DNA of 64,000 bases from Bradyrhizobium sp. 139 (GTDB lineage Bacteria > Pseudomonadota > Alphaproteobacteria > Rhizobiales > Xanthobacteraceae), in assembly GCF_023074175.1 (NCBI RefSeq), contig NZ_JADPKS010000128.1, forward strand, positions 1 through 64,000. The letters run 5' to 3'. A program made the translations under genes and the position numbers. Shown here in pieces: positions 8,200 through 19,594 of the stretch (position 1 is its first letter; each line of letters opens with the position of its first letter). Below the pieces are notes generated by a model. The model was not told where the DNA came from, did not search any database, and saw only the letters and a program-made list of their open reading frames with translations.

Positions 8200-9452
8200 T
8201 GGCCGTCGATATCGTCACCTTCGGCTGCCGCCTCAATGCGTCCGAGGCCGAATTGATCCGCCGCGAGGCGGAAGGCGCGGGCCTTTCCGACACCATCGTC
8301 ATCAACAGCTGCGCCGTCACCAACGAAGCGGTGGCGCAGGCGCGCCAGTCGATCCGCAAATTGAAGCGCGAGCGGCCTGGTGCACGCATCGTCGTCACCG
8401 GCTGCGCCGCGCAGACGCAAAGCGGCATGTTCGCCGACATGGCCGAGGTCGATCGGGTCGTCGGCAATGATGACAAAATGCGCAGCGAAGCCTGGCGCGA
8501 TGCGCGTGCCGCTTTCGATCTCGGTGCCGGCGAAAAAATCGCCGTCAGCGACATCATGGCGGTGAAGAGGATGGCGCCGCATCTGATCGACGGCTTTGCG
8601 AGCGGCCTGCCGCGCGTGTTCGTGCAGGTGCAGAACGGCTGTGACCATCGCTGCACCTTCTGCATCATCCCTTACGGCCGCGGCAATTCGCGCTCGGTGC
8701 CGATGGGCGCGGTGGTCGAGCAGGTGCGCACGCTTGTCGCGCGGGGCCATGCCGAGATCGTGCTGACCGGTGTGGACCTCACCAGCTATGGCGCCGACCT
8801 GCCGGGTACACCAAAACTCGGCATGCTGACGAAGCAGATCTTGCGGCATGTGCCGGAGTTGAGGCGCTTGCGCATCTCCTCGATCGATTCGATCGAGGCT
8901 GACAACGATCTGCTCGACGCCATCGCCGACGACGCGCGCCTGATGCCGCATCTGCATCTGTCGCTGCAATCCGGCGACGACATGATCTTGAAGCGCATGA
9001 AGCGGCGGCATTCGCGCAGCGACGCCATCGCGTTCTGCGACCGGGTGCGTCGCCTGCGCCCCGACATCGCCTTCGGCGCCGATATCATCGCAGGCTTTCC
9101 GACCGAGACCGAGGCGATGTTTTCGCGCTCGCTGGATCTGGTCGAGGAGTGCGGCCTGACGTTCCTGCACGTCTTCCCCTATTCGCCCCGCCCCGGCACG
9201 CCCGCCGCGCGGATGCCGCAGGTCGCGGGCTGCGCGATCAAGGAGCGTGCGAAGCGCCTACGTGCGGCTGGCGAGGCGGCATTGCGTGAGCGGCTGCAAG
9301 CTGAAATCAGTGCAACGCGCAATGTGCTGATCGAGAGCGATGGCCAGGGGCGGACTGAGCACTATCTGCCGGTGGCGATCGCGGGTGGACGTATCGGAAG
9401 CGTCATTTCGCTCACGATTGCCGGCAGTGATGGCCAGCGACTGACGGTGTGA
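8199..9452 (+). CDS. mtaB: tRNA t6A37 methylthiotransferase MtaB
   Basis: 417 residues. MtaB is a radical-SAM enzyme that turns t6A37 of tRNA into ms2t6A. The N-terminal UPF0004 domain carries three cluster cysteines in FGCRLNASEAE, INSCAVTN and VTGCAAQ. The radical-SAM motif is CDHRCTFC (about residues 147-154). The substrate-level call rests on the short FGCRLNASE N-terminus, typical of MtaB rather than MiaB or RimO. The C-terminal TRAM domain is short (about 385-417). It overlaps dapF by one base. In many Rhizobiales dapF and mtaB are followed by ftsY; here two opposite-strand genes intervene. Confidence 0.93.
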   Translation: MAVDIVTFGCRLNASEAELIRREAEGAGLSDTIVINSCAVTNEAVAQARQSIRKLKRERPGARIVVTGCAAQTQSGMFADMAEVDRVVGNDDKMRSEAWRDARAAFDLGAGEKIAVSDIMAVKRMAPHLIDGFASGLPRVFVQVQNGCDHRCTFCIIPYGRGNSRSVPMGAVVEQVRTLVARGHAEIVLTGVDLTSYGADLPGTPKLGMLTKQILRHVPELRRLRISSIDSIEADNDLLDAIADDARLMPHLHLSLQSGDDMILKRMKRRHSRSDAIAFCDRVRRLRPDIAFGADIIAGFPTETEAMFSRSLDLVEECGLTFLHVFPYSPRPGTPAARMPQVAGCAIKERAKRLRAAGEAALRERLQAEISATRNVLIESDGQGRTEHYLPVAIAGGRIGSVISLTIAGSDGQRLTV

Positions 9453-9492
9453 TGCTGTTTTTCCTTCTCGCACAAGGGGAGAGGGGAATAGC

Positions 9493-10602
9493 CTACGACG
9501 CCCGCACCTGCCAGAACCGCAACGTCCGCCGCGCGTTCTCCGGCGTCAAGCGGGCGTAATGGCCTTGTGCCCTGGCGATGTCCGCCGGCTTCATTGCACC
9601 TGTCGCGAACCGGCTGTCGAGCACGGCGGCGGTGGTTTCCCAGCTGAGCTGCGCAGCCTTGCACGGCACGAGCAGGCCGTCTTCGCGCAGGCTCTGCATC
9701 AGCGGGCGAATGACTTCAACGGTCGATCCGGACAGCGCCGCCAGGGCAGCCACGGTTTCCTCGTAGCGTCGCTGCTTGGCGAAGCCGAGCAACGTCGCCT
9801 CCACCAGCTGACCGGTTGCCTTGAGATTTGCGATGGCCCGTTTGGCGCCTTCGAAATCGCGGACGCCCGACATCTCGCGTTCGACACCGACGGTCACGGC
9901 GGCGATCGCGCCTTGGATTTCCTCGAACAGATGCGGCGGTGCGCGCGACAGCAGGCGGGTACGCACGACATCCGTAGCCGAGCGCAGCAACTGGCGGCGC
10001 AAGTCGGACGGCAGGTCGACGCGGACGCCGACGCTCACGGCGAGCTCCGGATCGGCCTCGGCCTGCCCGACGATGACGGCAAATCCGTTTCCGGACACGC
10101 GCGCGCCGGGATTGGCGGCAAGCCGCCGGCTGACGCTGGGATAGCGCCGCGCCAGCAAGGCATCGGTGACGATCTCCTTCAGCCACCAGCGTCCGGCGAC
10201 CGCGAGCAGATGCGGTTCGCTCTTGCTGGAGGCGATCTTCACCAGCTCGCCCTCGTCGAGGCGCGCGGATTCCTGGAGTACGGGACCGGCGATGCGGATC
10301 TCATCATTGTTGGCGAGGCGGCGAATCACGGAAGGCGGCGCCTGCGCGATCGGTGCAAGCTGCGCGCTAATCTCGGCCAGTGCAACGCGCGCGGCCATGT
10401 CGGCGATGGCGCGCAGCTCGATGGTGCCGATCAGGCGCTCGAGCACGTCGTCGAACAGTGCGATCTGCTCGTCGTCAAAACTGCCGGCGGAGGAGAGGAA
10501 CAGGTCGGTGACGCGGCGGGCGGTTTCCAGGCCCTTTTCCGCCGAGCCAAGCCGAATCACGGATTCGACCTCGTCGATGATCGATAGTGCGGCCTGGGAC
10601 AT
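9493..10602 (-). CDS. DUF2336 domain protein
   Basis: 369 residues from the ATG at 10602 (MSQAALSIIDEVESVIRLGS). It is all-helical by eye, with HEAT-like helical pairs such as LFDDVLERLIGTIELRAIADM and VIRRLANNDEIRIAGPVL, which is the DUF2336 signature in alphaproteobacteria. No catalytic motif is seen and the function is unknown; such proteins are sometimes found near motility or signalling genes, but nothing here supports that. It is convergent with mtaB with only about 40 bases between them. Its upstream region holds a palindromic repeat. Confidence 0.82.
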   Translation of the reverse strand: MSQAALSIIDEVESVIRLGSAEKGLETARRVTDLFLSSAGSFDDEQIALFDDVLERLIGTIELRAIADMAARVALAEISAQLAPIAQAPPSVIRRLANNDEIRIAGPVLQESARLDEGELVKIASSKSEPHLLAVAGRWWLKEIVTDALLARRYPSVSRRLAANPGARVSGNGFAVIVGQAEADPELAVSVGVRVDLPSDLRRQLLRSATDVVRTRLLSRAPPHLFEEIQGAIAAVTVGVEREMSGVRDFEGAKRAIANLKATGQLVEATLLGFAKQRRYEETVAALAALSGSTVEVIRPLMQSLREDGLLVPCKAAQLSWETTAAVLDSRFATGAMKPADIARAQGHYARLTPENARRTLRFWQVRAS

Positions 10603-10702
10603 GACGTGTTGCTCGTCCTGAGCGGGATTACGGAAGCTTGTTCTAAGCAACCGTTATCATTAGAGGCGAGCACTGAACGTTTCGTAAACCGTCGAGCGAT
10701 GC

Positions 10703-10814
10703 CCCTCATCCTGAGGGCCCGCAAGAAGCGGGCGTCTCGAAGGATGGCCGCGGGCGATATCGGAGCCCTCATGGCTCGAGACGGCCGCTTCGCGGCCTCC
10801 TCACCATGGAGAGG
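10703..10814. repeat. Interspersed palindromic repeat, family D
   Basis: It starts CCCTCATCCTGAGG, has central parts TCTCGAAGGATG and CTCGAGACGG, and ends CTCCTCACCATGGAGAGG. Two hairpins form one larger palindrome. A close relative is at 63818-63926 and a looser one at 40692-40820. Confidence 0.8.
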
Positions 10815-10823
10815 CTGACAGGG

Positions 10824-11531
10824 CTATTCTCCATTCCACCCGCATGCCCTGAGCCGCTCGTGCATGTGGAGCGGGGCCGGCGCGACCACGCGGACCGGCT
10901 CCTTGTTTCGGGAAATCGGCACCACGATCTCGCGGGAATGGAGATGCAGGCGCGGTTCGCCGAAACGCGGGCCGTTGCCGTAAATGTTATCGCCGAAGAT
11001 CGGCCAGCCGGTCGATGCCGAATGCACCCGCAATTGATGGGTCCGACCGGTCACCGGTTCCATGGCGAGCCAGGTCAGGCTGTCGCCGCGGCCCATCACC
11101 TTCCAATTTGTGACGGCCTTCTGCCCCTCCGGGTCCGGCTTCTGCCACCAGCCGCGCTCGGCGTTGAGCCGGCCGAGGGCTAAGTCGATCGTGCCTTCGT
11201 CCTCGGCAGGGCCGCCCTCGACCACGGTCCAGTAGGTCTTGCCGATCTTGCCGTGCTTGAAGAGGAGGCCGAGCGACGCGGTCGCTTTCCGATGGCGGCC
11301 GAGCACAAGGCAGCCGGAGGTGTCCTTGTCCAGCCGGTGAGCCAGCACCGGCGGCCGCGGCAGGCCGAAACGCAGCGCGTCGAACGACGTTTCCAGATTG
11401 GCCCCGCCCTTGGGGCCGCGATGCACCGGCAGGCCGGCCGGCTTGTCGATGACCAGCATCAGCCCGTCGCGATGGAGCACGCGCGCCAGGATCTCCTCAG
11501 CGGTCAATTCGGGAACATCGAGCAATTGCAA
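10824..11531 (-). CDS. RluA-family pseudouridine synthase
   Basis: 235 residues, likely from a TTG at 11531 (QLLDVPELTAEEILARVLHRDG). The catalytic motif HRLDKDTSG is present at about residues 81-89, with the preceding LVIDKPAGLPVHRGP and the later GRTHQLRVHSASTGWPIFGD. There is no S4 domain, so it belongs to the short RluA/TruC-like group; whether it modifies rRNA or tRNA cannot be told. It is divergent from ftsY with only about 50 bases between them. The TTG start is the weakest part of this call. Confidence 0.88.
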   Translation of the reverse strand: MQLLDVPELTAEEILARVLHRDGLMLVIDKPAGLPVHRGPKGGANLETSFDALRFGLPRPPVLAHRLDKDTSGCLVLGRHRKATASLGLLFKHGKIGKTYWTVVEGGPAEDEGTIDLALGRLNAERGWWQKPDPEGQKAVTNWKVMGRGDSLTWLAMEPVTGRTHQLRVHSASTGWPIFGDNIYGNGPRFGEPRLHLHSREIVVPISRNKEPVRVVAPAPLHMHERLRACGWNGE

Positions 11532-11585
11532 TACTTTCGGTCAAGTCTTTCGTTTAGGAGCCGGAACGGCTAACACACCGCCACC

Positions 11586-12533
11586 ATGAACGATACCACC
11601 CCCGAGACCCCCAAGCTGAGTTGGTGGCGCCGCCTGTCCAATGGGCTGAAGCGCACCTCGTCCTCGCTCGGGACCGCGGTCGCCGACCTCGTCACCAAGC
11701 GCAAGCTCGACCGCGCCATGCTCGACGACATCGAGGATGTGCTGCTGCGCGCCGACCTCGGCACCGAGGTTTCGGTGCGGATCGCGGACGCGGTCGGCAC
11801 GGGACGCTATGACAAGGCGATCTCGGCGGACGAGGTCAAGGACGTCGTCGCCACCGAGGTCGAGAAGGTGCTGGCGCCGGTGGCGAGGCCGCTGGAGATC
11901 GACGCGACAAAAAAGCCGTTCGTGATCCTCGTGGTCGGTGTCAACGGCTCCGGCAAGACCACCACCATCGGCAAGCTGTCGCAAAAGTTCGCTTCCGAAG
12001 GCCGCAAGGTGATGCTGGCCGCCGGCGACACGTTTCGCGCAGCGGCGATCGAGCAGCTGAAGGTCTGGGGCGAGCGCACCAAGACGCCCGTCATTGCCGG
12101 CGCGCAGGGCTCGGATTCGGCCAGCCTTGCCTTCAACGCGCTGACCGCGGCGAAGGAGCAGACCATCGACGTGCTCCTGATCGACACTGCCGGCCGGCTT
12201 CAGAACAAGGCCGAGTTGATGAAGGAGCTCGAAAAGGTCGTGCGCGTCATCCGCAAGGTGGACGACACTGCGCCGCATGCGGTGCTGCTGGTGCTCGACG
12301 CCACCGTCGGCCAGAACGCGCTGTCGCAGGTCGAGGCCTTCCATCGCATCGCCGGGGTCACCGGCCTCGTCATGACGAAGCTCGACGGCACCGCCCGCGG
12401 CGGCATTCTGGTGGCGCTTGCGGAAAAATTCAAACTGCCGGTGCATTTCATCGGCGTCGGCGAAGGCGTCGACGATCTTGCGCCGTTTACAGCGCGCGAT
12501 TTCGCCCGCGCGATTGCTGGAATCGAATCGTAG
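11586..12533 (+). CDS. ftsY: Signal recognition particle receptor FtsY
   Basis: 315 residues. FtsY is the membrane-associated GTPase that receives SRP-ribosome complexes from Ffh. The N domain (about 15-95) and G domain (about 110-312) are complete: G1 GVNGSGKTTT (about 118-127), GDTFRAAAIEQL, DTAGR, TKLDGTARGG (about 265) and the closing FIGVGEGVDDLAPF. The long acidic A domain of E. coli FtsY is absent, as usual in alphaproteobacteria; a short amphipathic N-terminus (SWWRRLSNGLKRTSS) may bind lipid. yciB follows 126 bases later across a palindromic repeat. Confidence 0.97.
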   Translation: MNDTTPETPKLSWWRRLSNGLKRTSSSLGTAVADLVTKRKLDRAMLDDIEDVLLRADLGTEVSVRIADAVGTGRYDKAISADEVKDVVATEVEKVLAPVARPLEIDATKKPFVILVVGVNGSGKTTTIGKLSQKFASEGRKVMLAAGDTFRAAAIEQLKVWGERTKTPVIAGAQGSDSASLAFNALTAAKEQTIDVLLIDTAGRLQNKAELMKELEKVVRVIRKVDDTAPHAVLLVLDATVGQNALSQVEAFHRIAGVTGLVMTKLDGTARGGILVALAEKFKLPVHFIGVGEGVDDLAPFTARDFARAIAGIES

Positions 12534-12542
12534 GTTTCTATG

Positions 12543-12641
12543 GTCATGCCCCGCGCAGGCGGGGCATCCAGTACGCCGCGCCGCTGGTTGTGGATCACAG
12601 GCGCCTCGGAATACTGGATCCCCGCTTTCGCGGGGGATGAC
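12543..12641. repeat. Interspersed palindromic repeat, family B
   Basis: The ends are GTCATGCCCCGC and GCGGGGGATGAC, with inner inverted parts GCATCCAGTA and ATACTGGATCC. It fills most of the gap between ftsY and yciB. Confidence 0.85.
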
Positions 12642-12659
12642 AGCAACAAAGGTCAAGGA

Positions 12660-13262
12660 ATGGACAAGACCCAGCCGCATCCGCTGTTCAAGCTTGCGAC
12701 CGAACTCGGTCCGCTGCTCGTGTTCTTCGTCGTCAATGCGAAGTTCAATCTGTTCGCCGCGACCGGCGCCTTCATGGTCGCAATCGTCGCGGCAATGATT
12801 GCCTCCTATGTGGTGACGCGCCACATCCCGATCATGGCGATCGTGACAGGCGTGATCGTGCTGGTGTTCGGCACGCTGACGCTGGTGCTGCACGATGAGA
12901 CCTTCATCAAGCTCAAGCCGACCATCATCTACGGCCTGTTTGCCGCGATCCTCGGCGGCGGCCTGTTGTTCGGCCGCTCCTTCATCGCTGTCATGTTCGA
13001 CCAGATGTTCAATCTGACCCCGCAGGGCTGGCGCATCCTCACGCTGCGCTGGGCGCTGTTCTTCGCCGGCATGGCGGTGCTCAACGAGATCGTCTGGCGC
13101 ACCCAGAGCACGGACTTCTGGGTGAACTTCAAGGTGTTCGGCGTGACCCCGCTGACCATGGTCTTCGCCATCGCCCAGATGCCGCTGACCAGGCGCTACC
13201 ATCTCGAGCCGGCGTCGCTCGAGGCGAGCGAGGCCGAGGCAGGGGACGTGCGGAAGGGATAG
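12660..13262 (+). CDS. yciB: Inner-membrane septation protein YciB/IspZ
   Basis: 200 residues from the ATG at 12660, which has AAGGTCAAGGA just upstream. Upstream in-frame sequence is repeat DNA, so the longer frame was not used. The protein is strongly hydrophobic with five or six membrane segments (LLVFFVVNAKFNLFAATGAF, IPIMAIVTGVIVLVFGTLTL, IIYGLFAAILGGGLLFG). Signature wording such as FKLATELGPLLVFF and FDQMFNLTPQGWRILTLRW fits the intracellular septation protein A family. Family members affect cell-envelope integrity and septation. It follows ftsY, a common rhizobial pair. Confidence 0.92.
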   Translation: MDKTQPHPLFKLATELGPLLVFFVVNAKFNLFAATGAFMVAIVAAMIASYVVTRHIPIMAIVTGVIVLVFGTLTLVLHDETFIKLKPTIIYGLFAAILGGGLLFGRSFIAVMFDQMFNLTPQGWRILTLRWALFFAGMAVLNEIVWRTQSTDFWVNFKVFGVTPLTMVFAIAQMPLTRRYHLEPASLEASEAEAGDVRKG

Positions 13263-13268
13263 CTGGGT

Positions 13269-13391
13269 CTCGTGTCCCGGACGCGCGAAGCGCGAGCCGG
13301 GACCCAGAAGGCCGCGATCGAATTATCGGCTTGGGCCCCGGCTCTGCAGCGCATCGCTGAAGAAGCGCTGCGCTGCGTCCGGGGCACGAGA
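13269..13391. repeat. Interspersed palindromic repeat, family C
   Basis: It starts CTCGTGTCCCGGACGCGCG and ends GCGTCCGGGGCACGAG, an inverted match, with inner CGGGACCCAG and GGGCCCCGGCTCTGC parts. It lies between the convergent yciB and cycY. Confidence 0.85.
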
Positions 13392-13396
13392 TCGCA

Positions 13397-13990
13397 TTAC
13401 GATCCCGCCTTCAATGCCTTCTCCATCTGCGGCAGCAGCACCGTGCGCAGATTGTCCGGTGTGATCGGGCCGACCAGCTTGTAGACGATGGTGCCTTCGC
13501 GCCCGACGACGAACGTCTCCGGCACGCCGTAGACGCCCCATTCGATCGAGGCGCGGCCGTTGGCATCCACGCCGACGCGGCTGAACGGGTTGCCGTAGCG
13601 GCCGAGGAAACGGCGCGCGTTGTCGGCCGCGTCCTTGTAGTTGATGCCGACGAGCTGGAAGCGTTTGTCCTTGGCGAGTTCGGTCAGGAGCGGCGCCTCG
13701 TCGTGGCACGGCACGCACCAGGAGGCCCAGACATTGACGAGGCTGACCTTGCCCTTGAACGCGGCGGGGTCGAGCCCCGGCACCTGCGCGTTGTCGGCCT
13801 GCAATCCCTCGAGCTGCGGCAGCGTGGTCTGCGGCGCCGGCCGTCCGATCAGCGCGGAGGGAATCCGCGAGGGATCGCCGCTCCCGAGCCGGAACCAGAA
13901 CAGCAGCGCCAGGGCGATGAAGGCGATCAGCGGCAGCACCATTAGCAAGGTGCGGCGCTGCGGCGGAGCGGAAGACGATTGATTGCTCAT
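13397..13990 (-). CDS. cycY: Thiol:disulfide interchange protein CycY/DsbE (CcmG)
   Basis: 197 residues from the ATG at 13990, whose first bases overlap the ccmD stop (ATGA). One N-terminal membrane anchor (LLMVLPLIAFIALALLFWF) precedes a periplasmic thioredoxin fold. The redox motif is WCVPC in VNVWASWCVPCHDEAPLL. The protein reduces apocytochrome c or its chaperones so that heme can be attached. The GVYGVPETFVV loop with the cis-proline is typical of CcmG/DsbE. It is the distal gene of the ccm operon; the name CycY follows Bradyrhizobium usage. Confidence 0.94.
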   Translation of the reverse strand: MSNQSSSAPPQRRTLLMVLPLIAFIALALLFWFRLGSGDPSRIPSALIGRPAPQTTLPQLEGLQADNAQVPGLDPAAFKGKVSLVNVWASWCVPCHDEAPLLTELAKDKRFQLVGINYKDAADNARRFLGRYGNPFSRVGVDANGRASIEWGVYGVPETFVVGREGTIVYKLVGPITPDNLRTVLLPQMEKALKAGS

Positions 13991-14172
13991 GGTGTATCCG
14001 TCGCGCTGCGCCCCGAGCGGCGGGTAAGGCCGCTGCGGTCGAGTTCGCGCAGGCGCCGGGTCTGGCTGCGATAGTCGAGCACGATCCAGCCGATCAGGAT
14101 CGCGACCACGAGGGCCGCGGCGGCATAGGATGTCACGATGAAGGACGCGTAGGGGCCGAGTGATGTCATCAT
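13987..14172 (-). CDS. ccmD: Heme exporter protein CcmD
   Basis: 61 residues with one membrane helix (FIVTSYAAAALVVAILIGWIV) and a basic C-terminal side (LDYRSQTRRLRELDRSG), the standard layout of CcmD. CcmD is a small subunit of the CcmABCD machine and is needed to release holo-CcmE. It overlaps ccmC by 4 bases upstream and cycY by 4 bases downstream, so all three are probably translationally coupled. The call relies on topology, the LDYRSQTRRLRELD wording and position. Confidence 0.93.
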   Translation of the reverse strand: MMTSLGPYASFIVTSYAAAALVVAILIGWIVLDYRSQTRRLRELDRSGLTRRSGRSATDTP

Positions 14173-14960
14173 GCGGCCCCAGCTTCGTTTGATGCGTTTC
14201 CTTCACGCGAACCGGCGCCCATTTCGCTCGAAAACGCGATGCGGCTCGCCTGCATCATTTGCAGGGAGCGGACCCGGCGGCGCAGGATCTCGTTGCGCAT
14301 CGCCGCGATATGCAGCGTGACGAACAGCAGCGTGAACGCGATTGCCATCAGCAGCAGCGGAATCAGGAACGATCTGTCCAGCGACGAGCCGCCCATACGC
14401 ATCACCGAGGCCGGCTGGTGCAGCGTGTTCCACCAATCGACCGAGAACTTGATGATGGGCAGGTTGATCGCGCCGACCAGCGTCAGCACCGCGGCTGCGC
14501 GTGCTGCGCGCGAGGGATCGTCGACCGCGCGCCACAGCGCCATCAGGCCGAGATACATCAGGAAGAGAATCAACACCGAGGTCAGCCGCGCGTCCCATTC
14601 CCAATAGGTGCCCCACATCGGCCGTCCCCACAGCGATCCCGTCAGCAGCGCAAGGAAGGTGAAGGCGGCGCCGATCGGCGCCGCGGCTTTCGCGGCGACG
14701 TCGGCGAGCGGATGCCGCCACACCAGCGTGCCCAGCGAAGCGATGCTCATCACGCCCCAGACGAACATCGACAGCCAGGCGTTGGGCACGTGGATGAACA
14801 TGATCTTCACCGTCGCGCCCTGCTGGTAGTCGTCGGGCGCGCAGGCAGACTGGTAGAGACCGATCGCAAGCAGAATGCCGGTTGCAGCCGCAAACCATGG
14901 CAACGCCCGCGCCGTCAGCGCGAGGAACCGTGTGGGATTGGCGAGGTCGATCAGCGTCAT
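14169..14960 (-). CDS. ccmC: Heme exporter protein CcmC
   Basis: 263 residues with six membrane segments. CcmC binds heme and passes it to CcmE. The tryptophan-rich periplasmic WWD-type loop reads GSLWGRPMWGTYWEWDARLTS (about 128-148 region), flanked by two conserved histidines (in MFIHVPNAWLSM and WWNTLHQPASV). The length is close to the family norm with an extra 20-residue C-terminal tail. It sits between ccmB (91 bases upstream) and ccmD (4-base overlap). Confidence 0.96.
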   Translation of the reverse strand: MTLIDLANPTRFLALTARALPWFAAATGILLAIGLYQSACAPDDYQQGATVKIMFIHVPNAWLSMFVWGVMSIASLGTLVWRHPLADVAAKAAAPIGAAFTFLALLTGSLWGRPMWGTYWEWDARLTSVLILFLMYLGLMALWRAVDDPSRAARAAAVLTLVGAINLPIIKFSVDWWNTLHQPASVMRMGGSSLDRSFLIPLLLMAIAFTLLFVTLHIAAMRNEILRRRVRSLQMMQASRIAFSSEMGAGSREGNASNEAGAA

Positions 14961-15036
14961 GGTATCCTGATAATCACCGGCGGCCGCTCAGGCAATCAGC
15001 ACGAATGTCCGCAGCGAAAATTGATCGGGGTCAAGG

Positions 15037-15065
15037 TCAGTCGAGCCCATCTCAGTCGAGCCCAT
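15037..15065. repeat. 15-bp tandem duplication across the ccmB stop codon
   Basis: TCAGTCGAGCCCAT occurs twice, at 15037-15050 and 15052-15065. The copy at 15052 holds the last codons and stop of ccmB; the second lies just past the stop. Confidence 0.8.
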
Positions 15066-15720
15066 GCTTCAGGCTCGCCGCCGCGGCGAAGGGGCCCACC
15101 ACGAAGCTGACCAGCGACAGCGCGCACAGGATCGAGAACGGCGCGCCGAACGTCATGGGTCCGACGATCACGGCTTGCGAGGCCGCGACCCCGAAGATCA
15201 GCACCGGGATCGACAGCGGCAGCACCAGCACGGCCATCAACAGCCCGCCCCGGTGCAGCGTCACCGCAAGCGCCGCGCCGATCATGCCGGTGAAGGTCAG
15301 CGCCGGGGTGCCGGCAAGCAGCGTCAGCGCCACGGCGCCGGTCGCGACCATGTCGAGGTTGAGCAGCAGGCCGAGCACGGGGGTTGCGACAATCAGCGGC
15401 AGGCCCGCCGCCAACCAATGCGCCAGCGCCTTGGCGGCGCAGGCCAGTTCCAGCGGCGTCCGGCTCATCGTGATCAGGTCGAGCGAGCCGTCCTCATGGT
15501 CGGCCATGAACAGCCGGTCGAGGGTGAGCAGGCTTGCCAGCAGCGCGCCGAGCCACAGGATCGCCGGCCCCAGCCGCGACAGCAGCGCCAGATCCGGCCC
15601 CACCGCGAACGGCATCAGCACCACCACGGTCAGGAAGAACAGCACCCCGATCAGTGCCCCGCCGCCAACGCGCAGCGCGATCCGGATATCCCGGCGGATG
15701 AGGGCAGACAGGGCGGTCAT
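15052..15720 (-). CDS. ccmB: Heme exporter protein CcmB
   Basis: 222 residues, six membrane helices, the membrane partner of the CcmA ATPase in the ABC complex that drives release of holo-CcmE. Typical wording is LIRRDIRIALRVGGGALIG at the N-terminus and MADHEDGSLDLITMSRTPLELACAAKALAHWL in two adjoining pieces near 70-100. The gene follows ccmA after about 75 bases. The last codons are part of a 15-bp duplication that adds a second, untranslated copy after the stop. Confidence 0.95.
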   Translation of the reverse strand: MTALSALIRRDIRIALRVGGGALIGVLFFLTVVVLMPFAVGPDLALLSRLGPAILWLGALLASLLTLDRLFMADHEDGSLDLITMSRTPLELACAAKALAHWLAAGLPLIVATPVLGLLLNLDMVATGAVALTLLAGTPALTFTGMIGAALAVTLHRGGLLMAVLVLPLSIPVLIFGVAASQAVIVGPMTFGAPFSILCALSLVSFVVGPFAAAASLKHGLD

Positions 15721-15796
15721 GTGAGGCTTCCCGCAAGGGGGGAGGGAACGGAGCGGGCGGAGCCCGGCCGCTTGGAAAGCTGAGGGTCTGTCGGAA

Positions 15797-16399
15797 TCAT
15801 GCCGTCCCCCCGATCCGCAGCTCCCGCGATTCGAGGCCGAGCGGGGTGTGGGTGGCGGCGACGATCAGACCGCCGCGCGCCAAGTGGTCGCGCATCAGGC
15901 CTTCGAACATGTCTTGGCCGGCCACGTCCAGCGCCGTGGTCGGCTCGTCCAGCAGCCAGACCGGGCGGCGCACGGTCAGCAGGCGGGCCAGCGACAGCCG
16001 GCGGCGCTGGCCGGCGGACAGGAAGCCGGCGGGCAAATGGGTGGCATGGTCGAGCCCGACAATGGCGAGGCTCTCAGTGACGTCACGGCGCTCGCCGCCC
16101 AGAAAATCAGCCCAGAACGCCAGATTTTCCGCCACGCTCAGCGCCGGCTTCAGGGCGTCGCGATGGCCGAGATAGTGGCTCTGCTCGGGCAGCGTCAGCT
16201 CGGCATCGCCGCCGGCGAGCGCGATTGTCCCGCCGGCCGGAATGAGCAGGCCCGCGATCAGCCGCAGCAGCGAGGTCTTGCCCGAGCCGTTGCGGCCGAC
16301 GACCGCCACGGCTTCGCCGGAGACCGCCTCGAAATCGAGCCCGGCGAACACCTCACGGCCGCCCCGCACGCAAATGACCCCGTGTCCGGACAGCTGCAT
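15797..16399 (-). CDS. ccmA: Heme exporter ATP-binding protein CcmA
   Basis: 200 residues from the ATG at 16399, which has GAGG 5 bases upstream; a TTG at 16423 would add eight residues. The ABC ATPase motifs are complete: Walker A GRNGSGKTSLLRL, signature LSAGQRRRLSLARLL, Walker B VWLLDEPTTALD and a switch His in VAATHTPL. It powers the CcmABCD step of cytochrome c maturation. It is the first gene of the minus-strand ccmABCD-cycY set and is divergent from acnA, with about 240 bases between the two starts. Confidence 0.95.
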   Translation of the reverse strand: MQLSGHGVICVRGGREVFAGLDFEAVSGEAVAVVGRNGSGKTSLLRLIAGLLIPAGGTIALAGGDAELTLPEQSHYLGHRDALKPALSVAENLAFWADFLGGERRDVTESLAIVGLDHATHLPAGFLSAGQRRRLSLARLLTVRRPVWLLDEPTTALDVAGQDMFEGLMRDHLARGGLIVAATHTPLGLESRELRIGGTA

Positions 16400-16642
16400 C
16401 TTGCCTCGTATCGACCCGCTCAAAGCCAGGCCTCAGGAAAACTTGGGGTAGCGCATGGGAATTTTTGGCTCGCGAATTGCTGCGGACGATTGTGGCTGTG
16501 GCGGCGCGGTTAGAAAGCTTCTATAAGCCCGGAACTACTTGATGCAGCAACTTAACCTGCCCCTGCAAGCGACCCAGCCGGATTCGCTGACGGTGTTAAA
16601 ATACCCCTTGCCGGGTATAACTAACAATTGGGATTTCCTTTC

Positions 16643-19363
<2,721 letters not shown>

Positions 19364-19414
19364 GCGCGGATTTGTGAACGGTGGCTCACTGCGAAGTGAG
19401 TAGAAGGTTAAACG

Positions 19415-19445
19415 AAGGCGGCCTATCACAAGGCCGCCTTTGCGC
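19415..19445 (+). terminator. Hairpin terminator after acnA
   Basis: A 10-bp perfect stem, AAGGCGGCCT against AGGCCGCCTT, with a 6-base loop lies about 50 bases after the acnA stop. Only a short T run follows (TTTGCGCGTTT), so termination efficiency is uncertain. Confidence 0.65.
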
Positions 19446-19594
19446 GTTTGCGGCAGCTTCAGACGGGCCCGCCCGGCGAAATACCTCGCTCTGGACGGTT
19501 GCTTGGACCTTTGAATGTGCTGCGCCCGTAAGACTACGGTGACCATCCAGCGGTAAGATTTCGTTCTCACAAGCAATGGTGTGCGGCGCTCGAC

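Noticed and set aside
11541..13202. Long minus-strand frame opposite ftsY and yciB
   Set aside because: Spans two well-supported plus-strand genes and a palindromic repeat.
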